A stretch of DNA of 64,000 bases from Doryteuthis pealeii (lineage: Eukaryota > Mollusca > Cephalopoda > Myopsida > Loliginidae), in NCBI GenBank assembly GCA_023376005.1, contig CM042148.1:76880296-76944295 (forward strand), read 5' to 3'. The notes below the pieces were generated by a model, which was not told where the DNA came from, searched no databases, and saw only the letters and a list, made by a program, of their open reading frames with translations. Shown piece after piece: positions 9,182 to 19,934 of this stretch. The position numbers and the translations under genes are program-made. Every line of letters begins with the position of its first letter. The stretch's first letter is position 1.

Positions 9182-9630
9182 CGCCTGGATGACTCCAATA
9201 CGAGATATACCACAAATAACCATTAATTTTTTGTCTACTCACTCACACACACACACATACACACGCACACGCACACACACACACACACAACTAACATTTT
9301 CTTCAAGTGAGTCGATATTTTTTACTCCATATTGAAATTTTAGTCTCTGTCGATTTTATTCTGCAAACAGTAATAATATTGTGCAAAACACAGAATTCAC
9401 TAACGGTTTAACTTTATCAAATTCTACTGAGGGTATTAATATGGTGAACTATATTCGCCTGGATGACTCCAACACGAGGAGGGGGTAGATATACTACACT
9501 GTTAACCTTTTAATTCATTGAATCTAACTAAATGTTGTATAATAGTATTTTATATACTAGTGAAATCGTAGATTTTTCACGAGTTGGGCTAGTAAGATAC
9601 AATTTAAACAAAACACAAATAACTAACCTA

Positions 9631-10248
9631 TCTATATGTCAATACTGGTGTTCCTAAATCGCCCATCCGTTATCATCCTTTCGTTAAAAATGAGACTGTC
9701 CAAATCGTCCAAGATGCAATGCAAAAATGGAAATCCAGATTATTTGGTGTCGCTTAATCGCAGATTTCTTATTTGACCCATTTTATTTCACCCAATTTTA
9801 AAAATGAAACATTCCAAATGGTCGTGTGTCGCTTAAATGTATGTTTACATGTTTGTTTTATTTGTAATATTGAAATTGTGAATTACGGAATATATTTTGG
9901 TAATTTTGATCTTATATCGTCCCGATCTCCTGCATTAATTTACGCTATATTAAAGTGAGCCAGCGTCAGGCGAATTTCCGGCCCAACTTAGATATTTCTC
10001 AGTCGTGTTTTTGTCACTCTTTTGTGGGCAAATTAATGTAGGCATTTTAAACACCTCCCCCAGATTTGAAAGGCAAATCAATGTAAATATTTTACACACA
10101 CACTCCCCTTTTTAAGAAAGAATGAGGAGGTTAAATCAAGATTATTATACTTTTTACATATTGAATTTTGAAATAGCTCTTAAGTAAACATATCAAACGT
10201 TGTAATAATTAAATTATCATACTGTGGTTTATCCACAGGTCCTGCTAG
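9631..10248 (+). mobile_element. Hel-2 non-autonomous Helitron
   Basis: Starts A|TCTATATGTCAATACTGG and ends with the hairpin CTGTGG-TTTAT-CCACAG, GTCCTG, then CTAG|T. The copy at 54870-55348 has the same ends. The 618-bp body has no significant ORF. Its middle (about 9884-10140) recurs inverted at 21560-21830. Confidence 0.75.
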
Positions 10249-10799
10249 TTATAATCATTCTTTTATAAACTGAGAAAACTAGTCCCACACGATCTTACAT
10301 TTGTATTCAAAAGTTCCTGGCTGGATCAGTTGATGCGATTGCCGAGCGCCTTGAGAGGCTGGAGGTGAATGCTGGTGCCCATATAGAATTTTAGATAAAA
10401 CTCCATGTTACTTGTATACTTCTCATATTCATATTTTGTAAAAATAATCATGCAGAAATAAATCATAAGATTTTTAAAATAGGGAAGACAGTTACTTTAC
10501 AATGGCGATTGAAATTTGGTACATCTTATTCTTTAATCTAAATTAATAGATTTTTCCCTTTTTTTTTCTTTCATTAAGTTATGCAAAAGTTGTTTTTTTT
10601 TCAAACACTTTATAAATCTACATATATCATTTTCATGCTAACTGTGTATAAATCTAAACGGAAATTGAATGTGATCAACTGTTCTAACGTGTATACAAAT
10701 ATATATATCAGCTTGTCGGCCATTACCATAATTCAGTCTAGTATAGATTTCCGCATCGTTTCCTTTTCTTTACTTATAAAATTTACCCCCATCCACACC

Positions 10800-10800
<1 letters not shown>
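10249..10800. other. AT-rich spacer
   Basis: No supported feature. Homopolymer T runs at 10560-10600. Confidence 0.35.

Positions 10801-10857
<57 letters not shown>
10801..10857. repeat. (TA)n microsatellite
   Basis: About 27 TA units. Confidence 0.9.
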
Positions 10858-11310
10858 AAATTGCCTGGGTAAATAGATAAAAAGTTTTAGTCTGTGGACT
10901 TAGAGTTGCTGAAAGGAGATGAAACGTTTGCTTTATTAACGGCCATTTTCTTACGGATTATATACGAGTATTACGAAAGTGAGGCTATAAAATTAAAATT
11001 CTTTTCCTCAGTACTTATTCTTTTTCACATATGTTTTTTCTTTCTTTCTTTCTCCCCCCCCCCTTTCGTAATATTTTGAATTTTGAGAATAGGTAAGCTG
11101 TACTCTAAGGTCTTAAATACTGTGATTTAAAAAGATAAAAAATATCTACAATTTATCTTAAACTCTACGCTAACTCTATCCCTAACGCCATTTACGAAGC
11201 TTGGCACAAGGACAGGAATATGGGGCACTCCGTGAAAATCGAACACTAACAATAATAATAGGGAGCTAGCCTTGCTCACTCTCTATTACACTAGGCAAAG
11301 CGTATGTATT
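10858..11310. other. AT-rich spacer
   Basis: No supported feature. A C-rich run at 11053-11062 and a (TTTC)n patch before it are simple sequence. Confidence 0.35.
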
Positions 11311-11443
11311 TACCCAACCCAGAGCGAACGGGTTGGATATGACACAAAGTCGCAAGAATGTGAAATCAAGTGAGGATCGAACTTGCTATTCAGTAGTAAT
11401 GGATATTCGAGACTAACTTGCAAACCATTACACCACGATGGGT

Positions 11444-11445
<2 letters not shown>
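11311..11445 (-). repeat. SINE-3 copy
   Basis: The minus strand reads CATCGTGGTGTAATGGTTTGC, CAAGTTCGATCCTCAC and TGTGTCATATCC. Same order as the array at 45003-45522. Confidence 0.65.
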
Positions 11446-11477
<32 letters not shown>

Positions 11478-11508
11478 CTTCATCATCATCATCATCGACG
11501 ACGACGAT
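11442..11508. repeat. (GAT)n/(ATC)n inverted trinucleotide run
   Basis: About eleven GAT units pass directly into ATC units and then GAC units, making a near-palindromic simple repeat at the 5' edge of the SINE-3 copy. Confidence 0.85.
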
Positions 11509-11677
11509 TACTTAAAGTCTTAGTTTCGTATGATGGAGGGAATTAAGGACTCTGTAAACTGAACTATTCTTTGAACCTAAAAAAAAAAGGATATTTTGCA
11601 AAACAAATTTCCGAATAATAGAAACGTCTAATGAATTAAAAGCACCAAAAGTCAAGAAAAAAAGTTTTTTTTCTTTA

Positions 11678-12005
11678 TTTGTATTATTCGGACTATTGTC
11701 CTCATCTTTATTGTTATATATACAACGTTTCAGTCGATGTGCCCTCCGGCCTTCTTCGGGTATTTTTGAACTCGGTAACCTTCTCTTCGAATGGGAATCT
11801 TCTTAGAACTTCGAACCGAACCCTTTATTCAATCCATTGGGGGTAGACTGTTCTCATTCCGTTAACTATGGCTGTACAATTTTTTATGCTATGTTTAGTA
11901 TTCTATGTTATCATTGCTCTTGGCCAGGATTGAACCTGCAACCTAGAGACCATTGATACTTAGAACTGTATTAACTCAACCCTTATATCCAATGCACCAT
12001 GTTTC
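11678..12005 (-). repeat. SINE-9 with hammerhead-like 3' part
   Basis: The minus strand starts with a tRNA-like head (CATTGGATATAAGGG, B-box region GCAGGTTCAATCCTGG). It continues through GAATAAAGGGTTCGG and GTTACCGAGTTC to CCGAAGAAGGCCGG, CTGAAACGTTGTA and AATAAAGATGAGGAC. The head matches 30207-30440. The 3' part matches 19050-19247 and 51340-51445. The CNGAAGA...GAAAC spacing resembles a hammerhead core, but stem I cannot be paired convincingly. Confidence 0.5.
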
Positions 12006-12720
12006 CATTTTTTCTCTTTGTTTTTTTGTTTTTTCTAAGCTGGGAAATGATCTAAACCAAATTCTTGACCGAACAACTTTTGTTGTTGAACGTTTTCAAT
12101 TAAGATTCATGGGCGCCGATTCACAATAGTTTAACGCCAATTAAGCAGTCGGTTTGTGACGTTTTGTTTAGAAGTCTTTATTTCTAAAAAAGGCTTCTTA
12201 AAGACGAACAAAAAGAAACAAACAAATGAATCAACCCACGGTTGTCTTTTTGACACACTTTTTGAGGCCGGAAGTTTTGCCGGCAAATATCTGGACCTTT
12301 TGTTTGTTGAGCGAGTAGCAAGAATCACATCATCAGTCTCTAAGCTTTGCGTCGTTCGAGAAAAGGGAAAGTGGAGTGGGATATGAAATTTAAGAACCGC
12401 CACTTTTTCTTCTTAAGTTCTTTTATTATTATTTTTTTTAAGATGTTTTGTTTCAACAAAAGAAAAATGTCAGCATTCCATCGAATAGACACAAAAAAGA
12501 ATGAATGATTATAAAATGTACTGTTTGCCGAGTTGAAATCCTTTGCAAAAAGTTGGAGTTCCATTTTTTTTCAATGAAATCTTTAATAGAAGATGGAAAC
12601 TCAACACCAAATATATCTAATACCAAATGAGTTACAACCTCGCAAAGTCTTTTTTTTAAGAATGTACTTAACTTTGCTTAGTTTGACACACACATTTCTA
12701 GTTGCTTACAGTATTTACTG
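12006..12720. other. Spacer with overlapping short ORFs
   Basis: Three overlapping ORFs of 74-90 codons on both strands (12131-12564) fit no family I know and are probably chance. No repeat shared with the rest of the window. Confidence 0.3.
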
Positions 12721-12721
12721 T

Positions 12722-13483
12722 AAGTAACCTCACTTTGCACGTATTTTGTACATTACTTTACATGTAAAGAACTTCATATTTGGTACTACACATTGCACGT
12801 AAGCAGCCTCATATTTTATACTTCACGTTGCACGTAAGCAGCCTCATATTTTGTAATTTACTTTGCTCGTATCATCTTCATATTTTGTACTTCACGTTGC
12901 ACGTAAACAACTTCATATTTTATACTTCACGTTGCACGTAAACAACTTCATATTTTATACTTCACATTGTTTCATATTTTATACTTCACGTTGCACGTGT
13001 GCTTCACATAAGCAGTTTTCATATTTTATACTTCACATTGCACGTAAGCAGCCTCATATTTTGTGCTTCACGTTGCACATAAGCAGTTTCATATTTTATA
13101 CTTCACGTTGCACATAATCAGCTTCATATTTTGTGCTTCACGTTGCACATAAGTAGCTTCATATTTTGTGCTTCACGTTGCACGTAAGCAGCTTCATATT
13201 GTGCTTCACGTTGCACATAAGTAGCTTCATATTGTGCTTCACGTTGCACATAAGCAGCTTCATATTTTGCTTCACGTTGCACATAAGCTTCATAGTTTTT
13301 CATTGCACATAAGCAGCTTCATATTTTGTGCTTCACGTTGCACATAAGCAGCTTCATATTTTATACTTCACGTTGCACGTAAGCAGCTTCATATTTTGTG
13401 CTTCACATTTTGTGCTTCACGTTGCACGTAAGCAGCTTCATATTTTATACTTCACGTTGCACGTATGCAGCTTCATATTTTAA
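12722..13483. repeat. 35-bp minisatellite, about 21 units
   Basis: The unit is roughly GCAGCTTCATATTTTATAC followed by TTCACGTTGCACGTAA, with variants TTTGTGCTTCACG and CACATAAG. Edge units are diverged and inner units are closer to consensus. The ORF at 12863-13117 follows the repeat phase and is not evidence of a gene. Confidence 0.9.
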
Positions 13484-13817
13484 AAAATGATCTGGTATTC
13501 ATTTGGAAGCACATACTAATCTTCTATATCCAGTAACCGCACATTCAAAATTAAACATAGAGAGTTACCTATTGATACATTTTGGATTGCTATTATCGAA
13601 GTGTATCACTCAGAAGCTGAAAATAAAACACTTTAACTAACTACTATCAGTTTTATATTTTACGTTTATGTTTATTAGGGATTTTCTTGTCTAATAAGAT
13701 ATTAAATAAAAAAAAAAAGAAGTCTGTGCACTGAAGAGAACATAGTAATCTGTCTTTACAACACTCTAAGAAGCATCCAGCCTATGTTTCTAACTGTTAA
13801 CTATGTATTTACGAAAT
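13484..13817. other. AT-rich spacer
   Basis: No supported feature. A poly-A stretch at about 13709-13720. Confidence 0.35.
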
Positions 13818-14032
13818 TGTTGTGGCCTGGTTAGGAGCCAGAATAAATACACAAGAGAGGGAATGAGTTAAACAAATATATTAACAAAGAACAGTAGTAC
13901 CAACCAATACAAATAAAAAGGTTACTCGCGAGGTTCTCTTATCCGCTGAAATAATAACTCTCCCTTAAGTGCAGAACCTGCTGTCATTTATAGCTGGAAG
14001 AGTTCATGCGTGCGTGATAAATTACCATAACA
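13818..14032. mobile_element. Short solo LTR (215 bp)
   Basis: Begins TGTTGTGG, ends CCATAACA, and is bounded on both sides by the exact 5-bp duplication GAAAT (13813-13817, 14033-14037). A TG...CA border with a 5-bp duplication is the mark of an LTR left after recombination, or of a very short LTR element. The start region (TTAGGAGCCAGAATAAATAC) resembles the candidate at 45544-45766. Orientation is not resolved. Confidence 0.65.
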
Positions 14033-14040
14033 GAAATTTA

Positions 14041-14205
14041 GGTATTTACCCAACTCCTTCGTTACAGTTAGGATGTGACACAAGGTCAATGTTTAAGTGT
14101 AATAAAGCTGGTTTAAATTTCAGAGTTTTCCTTTTCTTAAACTGGCCGCCTTACCAAGGCTAAAGTGCCCAGTCCGCCCTACGATTTACCTATATCCGAA
14201 GTTTA
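14041..14205 (-). repeat. SINE-2 3' part
   Basis: On the minus strand, GATAAATCGTAGGGCGG in variant form, TTAGCCTTGGTAAGG, TTGACCTTGTGTCACATCC and GGAGTTGGGTAAATACC. The head is missing. Confidence 0.55.
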
Positions 14206-14481
14206 AACCTACTAGTTTAAACCCATTATACCGTTGAATAGATCTTCTTGAAATCTTTCTTTTGCACATAAAATATATTTTCCTCCCTCGATTCATCAAA
14301 GTAATATTTATCTCCCAATAACATCAAAGCATTGTGTTAAAAAAAACGGTCTCAATGGTGTCGTTGAAATTAAATACATCCTTGAATTTGCGTAAGAAAT
14401 GAAATTGTCATGCATCGAACTCTCCAGAGGACTTGAAAGAATCATCCTATATGTTTATGTGTGTGCATATATATATATAAT

Positions 14482-14722
14482 GGCCGGTATAGCTCAGTCG
14501 ATAGAGCGTTCGGCTAGGAACCACAAGGTTCCGTGTTTGATACAGGCCCACGCCAACTCAGTGTATGAGTAGCACAGGGAATTGTGCGGTAAAGTGGGGA
14601 GCTGATGGTAAGAGTTACGCCCCACCTCAGACGTTATAATAATCTCCTGTGTCTAGCGCTAGTGAAAAGGGGATAGACTCCCTCGCTTTTTGACTGATAC
14701 CGACATTAGGCGACGACTTTAT
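14482..14722 (+). repeat. SINE-1 copy, full length
   Basis: GGCCGGTATAGCTCAGTCG, then a B-box variant GTTTGATACAGG, GTATGAGTAGCACAGGG, TCTAGCGCTAGTG, GATACCGACATTAGG, GACGACTTTA. It lies directly after a short (TA)n. Confidence 0.7.
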
Positions 14723-15249
14723 ATAGTGCATGACCCCATTTCCGAATTGTGACCTCGTTCTGGATTTATCACTCTCTTAAAGTTGTTGCTTCTTATGCAA
14801 GATGAGTCTTTTGATTTATCACTTGTTATTTATGCATATTTATTTATTCATTCATTTATTTTTTTGCGTGGGCGAGGCATTTTTTCAAATGAGGCGGATC
14901 GTGTAGATGAGATTATCACCTCCTCTTCTGGCTCTCTTACGTTAACATTTGCTGAAGGACTGATGTTCTTGTTGGTGTCTTTCTCAATTACGGACCCCTC
15001 CTCCTCTTCTTCTTCTTTTTTTTTCTTTCATGTTCTTTCATGTTGTTTACTTTCATTCTACGATCTTTATGTTTGCAAGCATTTCTGGTGACTTTTGTTT
15101 AGTAACACGCAGACTGATACTGATATTCGTTTTATTTAACGACAACCTTATAATTTTGTCGGCGTCGACCGTGACGGTTCAATGTGGATTCTAAGGTGCC
15201 GCAGTTTGAACCTTCTTGATCTTTTTACCTCCTACTTTCCAATCTTTAG
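14723..15249. other. Spacer with one unassigned ORF
   Basis: The ORF 14783-15091 (102 codons) contains a serine run encoded by (TCC/TCT)n and a phenylalanine run, so it is largely low-complexity. No family recognised. Confidence 0.3.
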
Positions 15250-15530
15250 AAGGCGCCTGTCATGTAATGGTTATCGTCGTAGAAAATTAGACACGGCGAC
15301 AGGAGTTCAAATCCGGTGCGAGGCTGATTGCATTTCACATAGTGCTAATACCCTAAGGGAAATTTATGAATCCAACTATTCTCCCTTCAGCTATGGATAA
15401 ATAATAGATAAACTAGGCTCTTTTACCTTGGTATGGCAACCGGTCTAGAAGAAGGAAAATTGAATTCAAACCTATTAAACTCCATTTAAGAATTGACCTT
15501 GTGTCACATCCTGCCCGTGGTGGAAAATGT
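15250..15530 (+). repeat. SINE-2 copy, full length
   Basis: GTAATGGTTATCGTCGTAG head, AGTTCAAATCCGG B box, TTTCACATAGTGCTAATACC, AAACTAGGCTCTTTTACC, TTGACCTTGTGTCACATCC, CCCGTGG. The (TA)n tail is lost. Confidence 0.7.
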
Positions 15531-16510
15531 ATACTTGTTAATGTTTTTTATTTACAGCAAACTTCGGTGATCTAGTGGAACCGGTGCTTGAACTGGAAAG
15601 GGTTTATATGCCGTAAAACAAAACAAAACAACAAATTCCACTATTTTCAATCTTTCATATATGGGAGGGGGAACATTTTTTTTTTGATGATTAAACGCCA
15701 CATTGAAATTTATTGTCGACTAATAAGCACGCACTCAATATTTTAGTACGTTTAGCACAAAATCTAAAGTTAAAACTTTTAGTTTATAACTTAATAGAAA
15801 TTTAATTATCATATACTACTTAGGAGAAATTAAAACCTCTTTCTAACTTTATTTGTAAATATTTTTGCGTAAAAGCGATGGGATATCACTTTCTGAACTT
15901 GAAGTGTGCAATTTTAATAAGCAAGTTTTTGTTTTTGTTGTTGTTGTTGTTTTTTTGTTTTTTTGTTTTTTTTTTTTTGGGGGTCTTTTCTTTTTTTTTT
16001 TTTTTCTTTTTTTTTTTTCTTTCTCGTCATTCCTCAATCATGTTCCCAGAGGACACGGCAGCAATGTTTTTCCAAATTGTAGAAAATAAGCTGCCCGATG
16101 TTTTTTTTTCCTCGTATATCATTAGCTTGGTCCTTCTTTTGCTCTTGTATTTCCGTCTTAATTATATGATCTTTTGTTTTCAGTTCTCTTTTGATTAGAA
16201 CCGAGCAATCTTCTTCTGTGGCTAATAATACGTCACAGATGGGGGAGGATTTACCTCTATGAAAATCTGTTGGAATTTGACTTCCTTAACATGTGCAAGA
16301 TGTAACAACGAAGTAGTTGTAGCCATAAGAGTACCAGTATTAACATTAAGATACTTTGCAGCATTCAGCGTAAATACGAGTTCCCCGACCTTTTAAAAGC
16401 CAGGTTCTTATATACTATTGAAGGAGGTAAATTGTATAGTTAAGTGCTTCCTGTTGAAACCCTCATTACTTAAGGAAAATTCCATCTCTATTCAACAAGC
16501 ATGGTCAGTT
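15531..16510. other. AT-rich spacer with long T tracts
   Basis: T-rich runs at 15945-16022 dominate. The ORFs here are phenylalanine/lysine low-complexity shadows. Nothing else recognised. Confidence 0.4.
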
Positions 16511-16523
16511 AAATAATCATGCT

Positions 16524-16712
16524 GACCCGGAGTGGTGGTACCTGTTAGGGTCCCATCTATGGGTCAAATAGATAAACGAGTTTTTAAAAATGTATAAAGA
16601 ATAAGAATTTTCATTACCCATCAAGAATGAATAAAACAAAATATCTTCAGCATAAAATAATCCAACAAGTGTTGACATGCCGTAAAACCAACCAACCAAC
16701 CTAACTTTTTTA
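16524..16712 (+). repeat. TAIL-7 fragment, variant B end
   Basis: TGACCCGGAGTGGTGGTACC, CCCATCTATGGGTCAAATAG, AATCCAACAAGTGTTGACATG, CCGTAAAACC, followed by (AACC)n. Strongly 5'-truncated. Variant B has ACAAG.GTTGACATGCC where variant A has CTGAGGTTGATATGCC. Confidence 0.65.
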
Positions 16713-16795
16713 GGTATGGTTTGGTTGTGCACTCACTGACCTCTGTATTAGCAAAGGTCAGCTAAACTAGGTACCAACACTTACTTTACTTTATA

Positions 16796-17418
16796 CTAGC
16801 AAATATATGCACCCTCCGGGTGCAAGTATTTAAGTTTTAATATAATAAAATATCATGTTAAATTAGAAAGGCTAATGAATAATAAAAATTCAGATAAAAA
16901 TATTTGGAACAGAGGGGGTATAATCGGAAAATAGAACAACTTTGAAACTAACTGTTCCACCGTCTTTCAGTGGTAAATTTCCCTAATTTAACTATTTAGT
17001 TAAAATAGGAAGAAAAGAATAAAATTACAGTTATTTCTTTATGTTAATAGATTTCTGTTAAGATTTATCCCCGAGATTTTTGCTCATATTTATTAAGATA
17101 AAACCAAACAATTAGAAATCAATAATACTAAGCATATATTTATTAAAATCAAATTTTTTAAGATCAATATGCAAATTAGCCTTCCCGTTCACACTGTAAA
17201 CCGCTATTTGGTTGAATATATAAATATAATTGCATGTTCTTAGTATGTAGATATTGTTAACAGTCTTAATGATGTAAAACAATTTTACTAATAATTGAGG
17301 TTTAAATAAAAATAAAATCATGGAGAATGTGATGTAAATAACAAAGGGAATTGTGAATTAAATAGTAATATAGTTTCGGTTACAGACATACAAACCCACA
17401 ATCTCCATTATAATAAGA
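16796..17418 (-). mobile_element. Hel-1 non-autonomous Helitron, copy 1
   Basis: Minus strand: starts TCTTATTATAATGGAGATTG and ends with hairpin TGCACCC-GGA-GGGTGCA, TATATTTG, CTAG|T. Five more copies in the window share both ends. No ORF above background. The 5' flank here is C rather than the expected A, so that edge may have mutated. Confidence 0.75.
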
Positions 17419-17454
17419 GATGTATCTTCCCACTAACACCATTTTGATTAGTCT

Positions 17455-17750
17455 GGTTTGGTTTCTTTGTTTAATGGCATATCAACCTTCGTGGGTTATT
17501 TAATGCCAAAGCCATCCTTCAGCAAGAATACCAGTGGTAATATTGGGTGGGTGCATAATTATTGGAGTTTATTTTCCAACAATTTTGTTGGTAAAAAAAA
17601 AGGCGCAATAATTAAGCACTAGCCAATATTTAACCGATAGCTGGGAAAGGGAGGTATTTATCCGAAAGTAAACAAATGCGCGACTAGAATTCGAACTGGC
17701 TTACTACGATCTCGCAGTTCATCAGCCACTACGCCACGCAGACTCCCAAG
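17455..17750 (-). repeat. SINE-5 copy
   Basis: The minus strand reads GTGGCGTAGTGGCTGATG, ACTGCGAGATCGTAG, CCAGTTCGAATTCTAGTCGCGC, and ends CCCACGAAGGTTGATATGCC, ATTAAAC. A tRNA-like head joined to a LINE-A type end. Confidence 0.65.
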
Positions 17751-17853
17751 AATAGCTGATACTGTCAGCAAACCGATGCATGTGTGTCAGACAAGACAAA
17801 GCTTTGTAAATAAATAAAAACAGATAAAACTGTGAATCAGAAATATATGTGAA

Positions 17854-18245
17854 CTAGCAGCGGCTATCCGGCGTCGCTTGGGTAGAGGGGAATTTTTTAA
17901 AAGTTAAAAATTTTGAATCGTGAGTTGAATCCTCGTGGGATGCCCCATTTAAATCCCTATGTAAAAAAAAAAAGACCTTGCATTGATCCAGCTACTCTGA
18001 AAAGAAATGTTAATGTCTACTATCTAAAATATTAAATGAAAAAAAAATCCATGCTGTTATCATTTAAATTTTATTTTTTAATTATCTTCACGAATAAAAA
18101 TCAAATCTCTATTATTTTTGCTCAAAAAACCAAGCCCTGGTGATATTTAATGTGTGTATATATTTACTTTGTCGTTAATTGTTTTATTTTCGAAGTTTCC
18201 TCCGGACATACATATACACACAACTGCCCTTTATATATGTATAGA
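17854..18245 (-). mobile_element. Hel-3 non-autonomous Helitron, copy 2
   Basis: Same ends as 1578-1980 (TCTATACATATATAAAGGG...GCTGCTAG) on the minus strand, between A and T. Its 3' quarter contains GTGAGTTGAATCCTCGTGGG and a region like TAGGGGAA, resembling a SINE-3 B box and flank. Confidence 0.75.
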
Positions 18246-18269
18246 TTAATGAACACATTTAATTTCGGA

Positions 18270-18560
18270 AATTCGAGCAAAACATAGCCGGAGTGATGAA
18301 GGGGCTCGTACCTTTCCCAAGGGTATTAGTCATGAAGTTAACGTAATAGCACGACTGAAGTTCGAACTCGCTTACTAGGATATCCAGCACGTTACCCATT
18401 TACACCACGAGGATACCCTACATAAATTTTAGGGAGGGGTTTTAATTATTAGGGGAGAAACTATCCCCATTCTCTTTGTGTTGGGTTTGTGTTTTTTGTT
18501 TAATGGCATATCTACCTTCGTGGGTTATTTAATGGAAAAGTCATCCTTGTAGGAGAACAG
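18270..18560 (-). repeat. SINE-5 head and SINE-5 tail fragments
   Basis: The head fragment at about 18290-18412 (minus: CCTCGTGGTGTAAATGGG, GAGTTCGAACTTCAGTCGTGC) is followed at 18487-18550 by a separate LINE-type end (ACCCACGAAGGTAGATATGCC). They are in the order tail-right, so they come from two copies or a rearranged one. Confidence 0.5.
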
Positions 18561-18624
18561 TAAGTAAAGTAAAGTCGACTATTTGTCTGAAACTTTTGAG
18601 GAAATTGCATCAGAAATGTCATTT

Positions 18625-18735
18625 ACTAAGCTGAGTTTATTTTTGTACAGGACCAGAAGTATATATCACACAGTGAGAATCAAACTCATTAACAATGTCT
18701 GCTAACCTAGCTAACCTTTACACAACTTGATGGCC
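18625..18735 (-). repeat. SINE-4 copy
   Basis: The minus strand reads AAGTTGTGTAAAGGTTAGC, GCAGACATTGTTAATGAG, TTTGATTCTCACTGTGTG, ACTTCTGGTCC. Collinear with 37395-37490 and 43720-43832. Confidence 0.5.
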
Positions 18736-19040
18736 ATTTAATCTGAAATGTCTAGTCATAATATAATTATAAGAGATCAGATTTTTGTATGCTTATTAAT
18801 AGATTTTCATAAGGCAAGACCTTTGGCATTCAATAAATAAGTGAACATTAAGATTAGAATAAACAAACATTAATAATTGTCATTGGTAATAAAAAATGTA
18901 GAGAAAATCAAAACAAAGAAATAACTTCCGAAGTATATATTTGAAATCCGTTGGGGGTCGCTAAATGAGGGGGGGGAGAAAATCACGGGAGGGGAGAAAA
19001 GTCTAGGCTGTCAAGGATCACTCTGAATTTTTTAGATGAG
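18736..19040. other. AT-rich spacer
   Basis: No supported feature. A G run at 18969-18976. Confidence 0.35.
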
Positions 19041-19049
19041 GCTTGATAA

Positions 19050-19247
19050 TTTGTATTATTTGTATTATTCGGACTATTGTCCTCATCTTTATTGTTATTT
19101 GTACAACGTTTCGGCTGATGTGCCCTCCGGCATTCTTCATGTATTTCTTGTCGGACTTGAGAACCCTCTCGTCGAACTCGGGAACCTTCACGTTGTACAG
19201 ATAACAATAAGATGAGGACAATAGTCCGAATAATCCAAATAATACAA
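19050..19247. mobile_element. Foldback made of two SINE-9 3' ends
   Basis: The ~57-bp left arm (19050-19108) returns inverted at 19191-19247 (GTTGTACA, AATAAGATGAGGACAATAG, TCCGAATAAT). Between them on the minus strand lies a SINE-9 segment with ATGAAGAATGCCGG and GCCGAAACGTTGTAC, a hammerhead-like core. The single-arm version is at 11678-11780. Confidence 0.6.
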
Positions 19248-19318
19248 AATATCAAGTATTTCTTTTTTTTTTTCTGTTATTATTTTGCTGTCATTGGCTC
19301 GAGATTGTTGATCTTTAT

Positions 19319-19452
19319 TTGTTTGTTTGTGTTTTATGGCATATCAACCTCAGTGGGTCATTTAATGCCGATAGAGTTTTGAAATAAATCAATTCTTAAT
19401 GGATAATACAATTTTTTTATAAATACATTTTTCTATTTAACCCATAGATGGG
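19319..19452 (-). repeat. TAIL-7 3' end
   Basis: TATGGCATATCAACCTCAGTG at the left and TAACCCATAGATGGG at the right, then abrupt loss into (TA)n(GT)n(TA)n simple sequence (19457-19546). Confidence 0.65.
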
Positions 19453-19456
19453 CCGA

Positions 19457-19458
19457 AG

Positions 19459-19529
<71 letters not shown>

Positions 19530-19546
19530 ATATATATATATATATC
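19457..19546. repeat. (TA)n(GT)n(TA)n compound microsatellite
   Basis: A run of TA, then about 23 GT units, then TA again. Confidence 0.9.
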
Positions 19547-19837
19547 ATTTAAGTTTTCGCGTATGCTTCTAAATTATTTAGTTAAAAATGAATGGCAAAA
19601 TGAATGAATGGATGAAATAAAAATGAACGAAATGAGGGGGATAAATGAAAAATCCTTTCCAAGGACCCTCTCAGAAGTATTAAAACACTTTTTGAGAGTG
19701 GGGTCCCTGATAGAAAGTTTTTCTCATCTATTATTAGACTCCTTTGAAGCATCAAGTTAATATAATTATTCTATAAGTTATTAGAGAAGATAAAATCCGT
19801 CTCTTACCTTTGTAATATCTGTTGAGAATGGGTTTGA

Positions 19838-19840
<3 letters not shown>

Positions 19841-19890
<50 letters not shown>
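19841..19890. repeat. (TA)n microsatellite
   Basis: About 25 TA units. A second shorter run (19917-19933) is the tail of the adjacent minus-strand SINE-2. Confidence 0.9.
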
Positions 19891-19891
<1 letters not shown>

Positions 19892-19934
19892 TGTCTGGTT
19901 AACTTCCGGTGAATATATGTATATATATATATAC

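Larger units (their letters stand above)
8605..9480 (+). repeat. Tandem duplication of a ~270-300 bp unit around a SINE-2
   Basis: The unit beginning CTATATTCACCTGGACGACTCC is present at 8605-8905, again at 9178-9440, and starts a third time at 9441. Shared inner landmarks are TTTTTTGTCTACTCA, CTTCAAGTGAGTCGATAT and TATTGTGCAAAACA. The units differ by a few percent and by microsatellite length. Confidence 0.65.

Noticed and set aside
12863..13117. 84-codon ORF rich in His, Phe and Tyr
   Set aside because: It reads through the 35-bp minisatellite, whose period is not a multiple of three.
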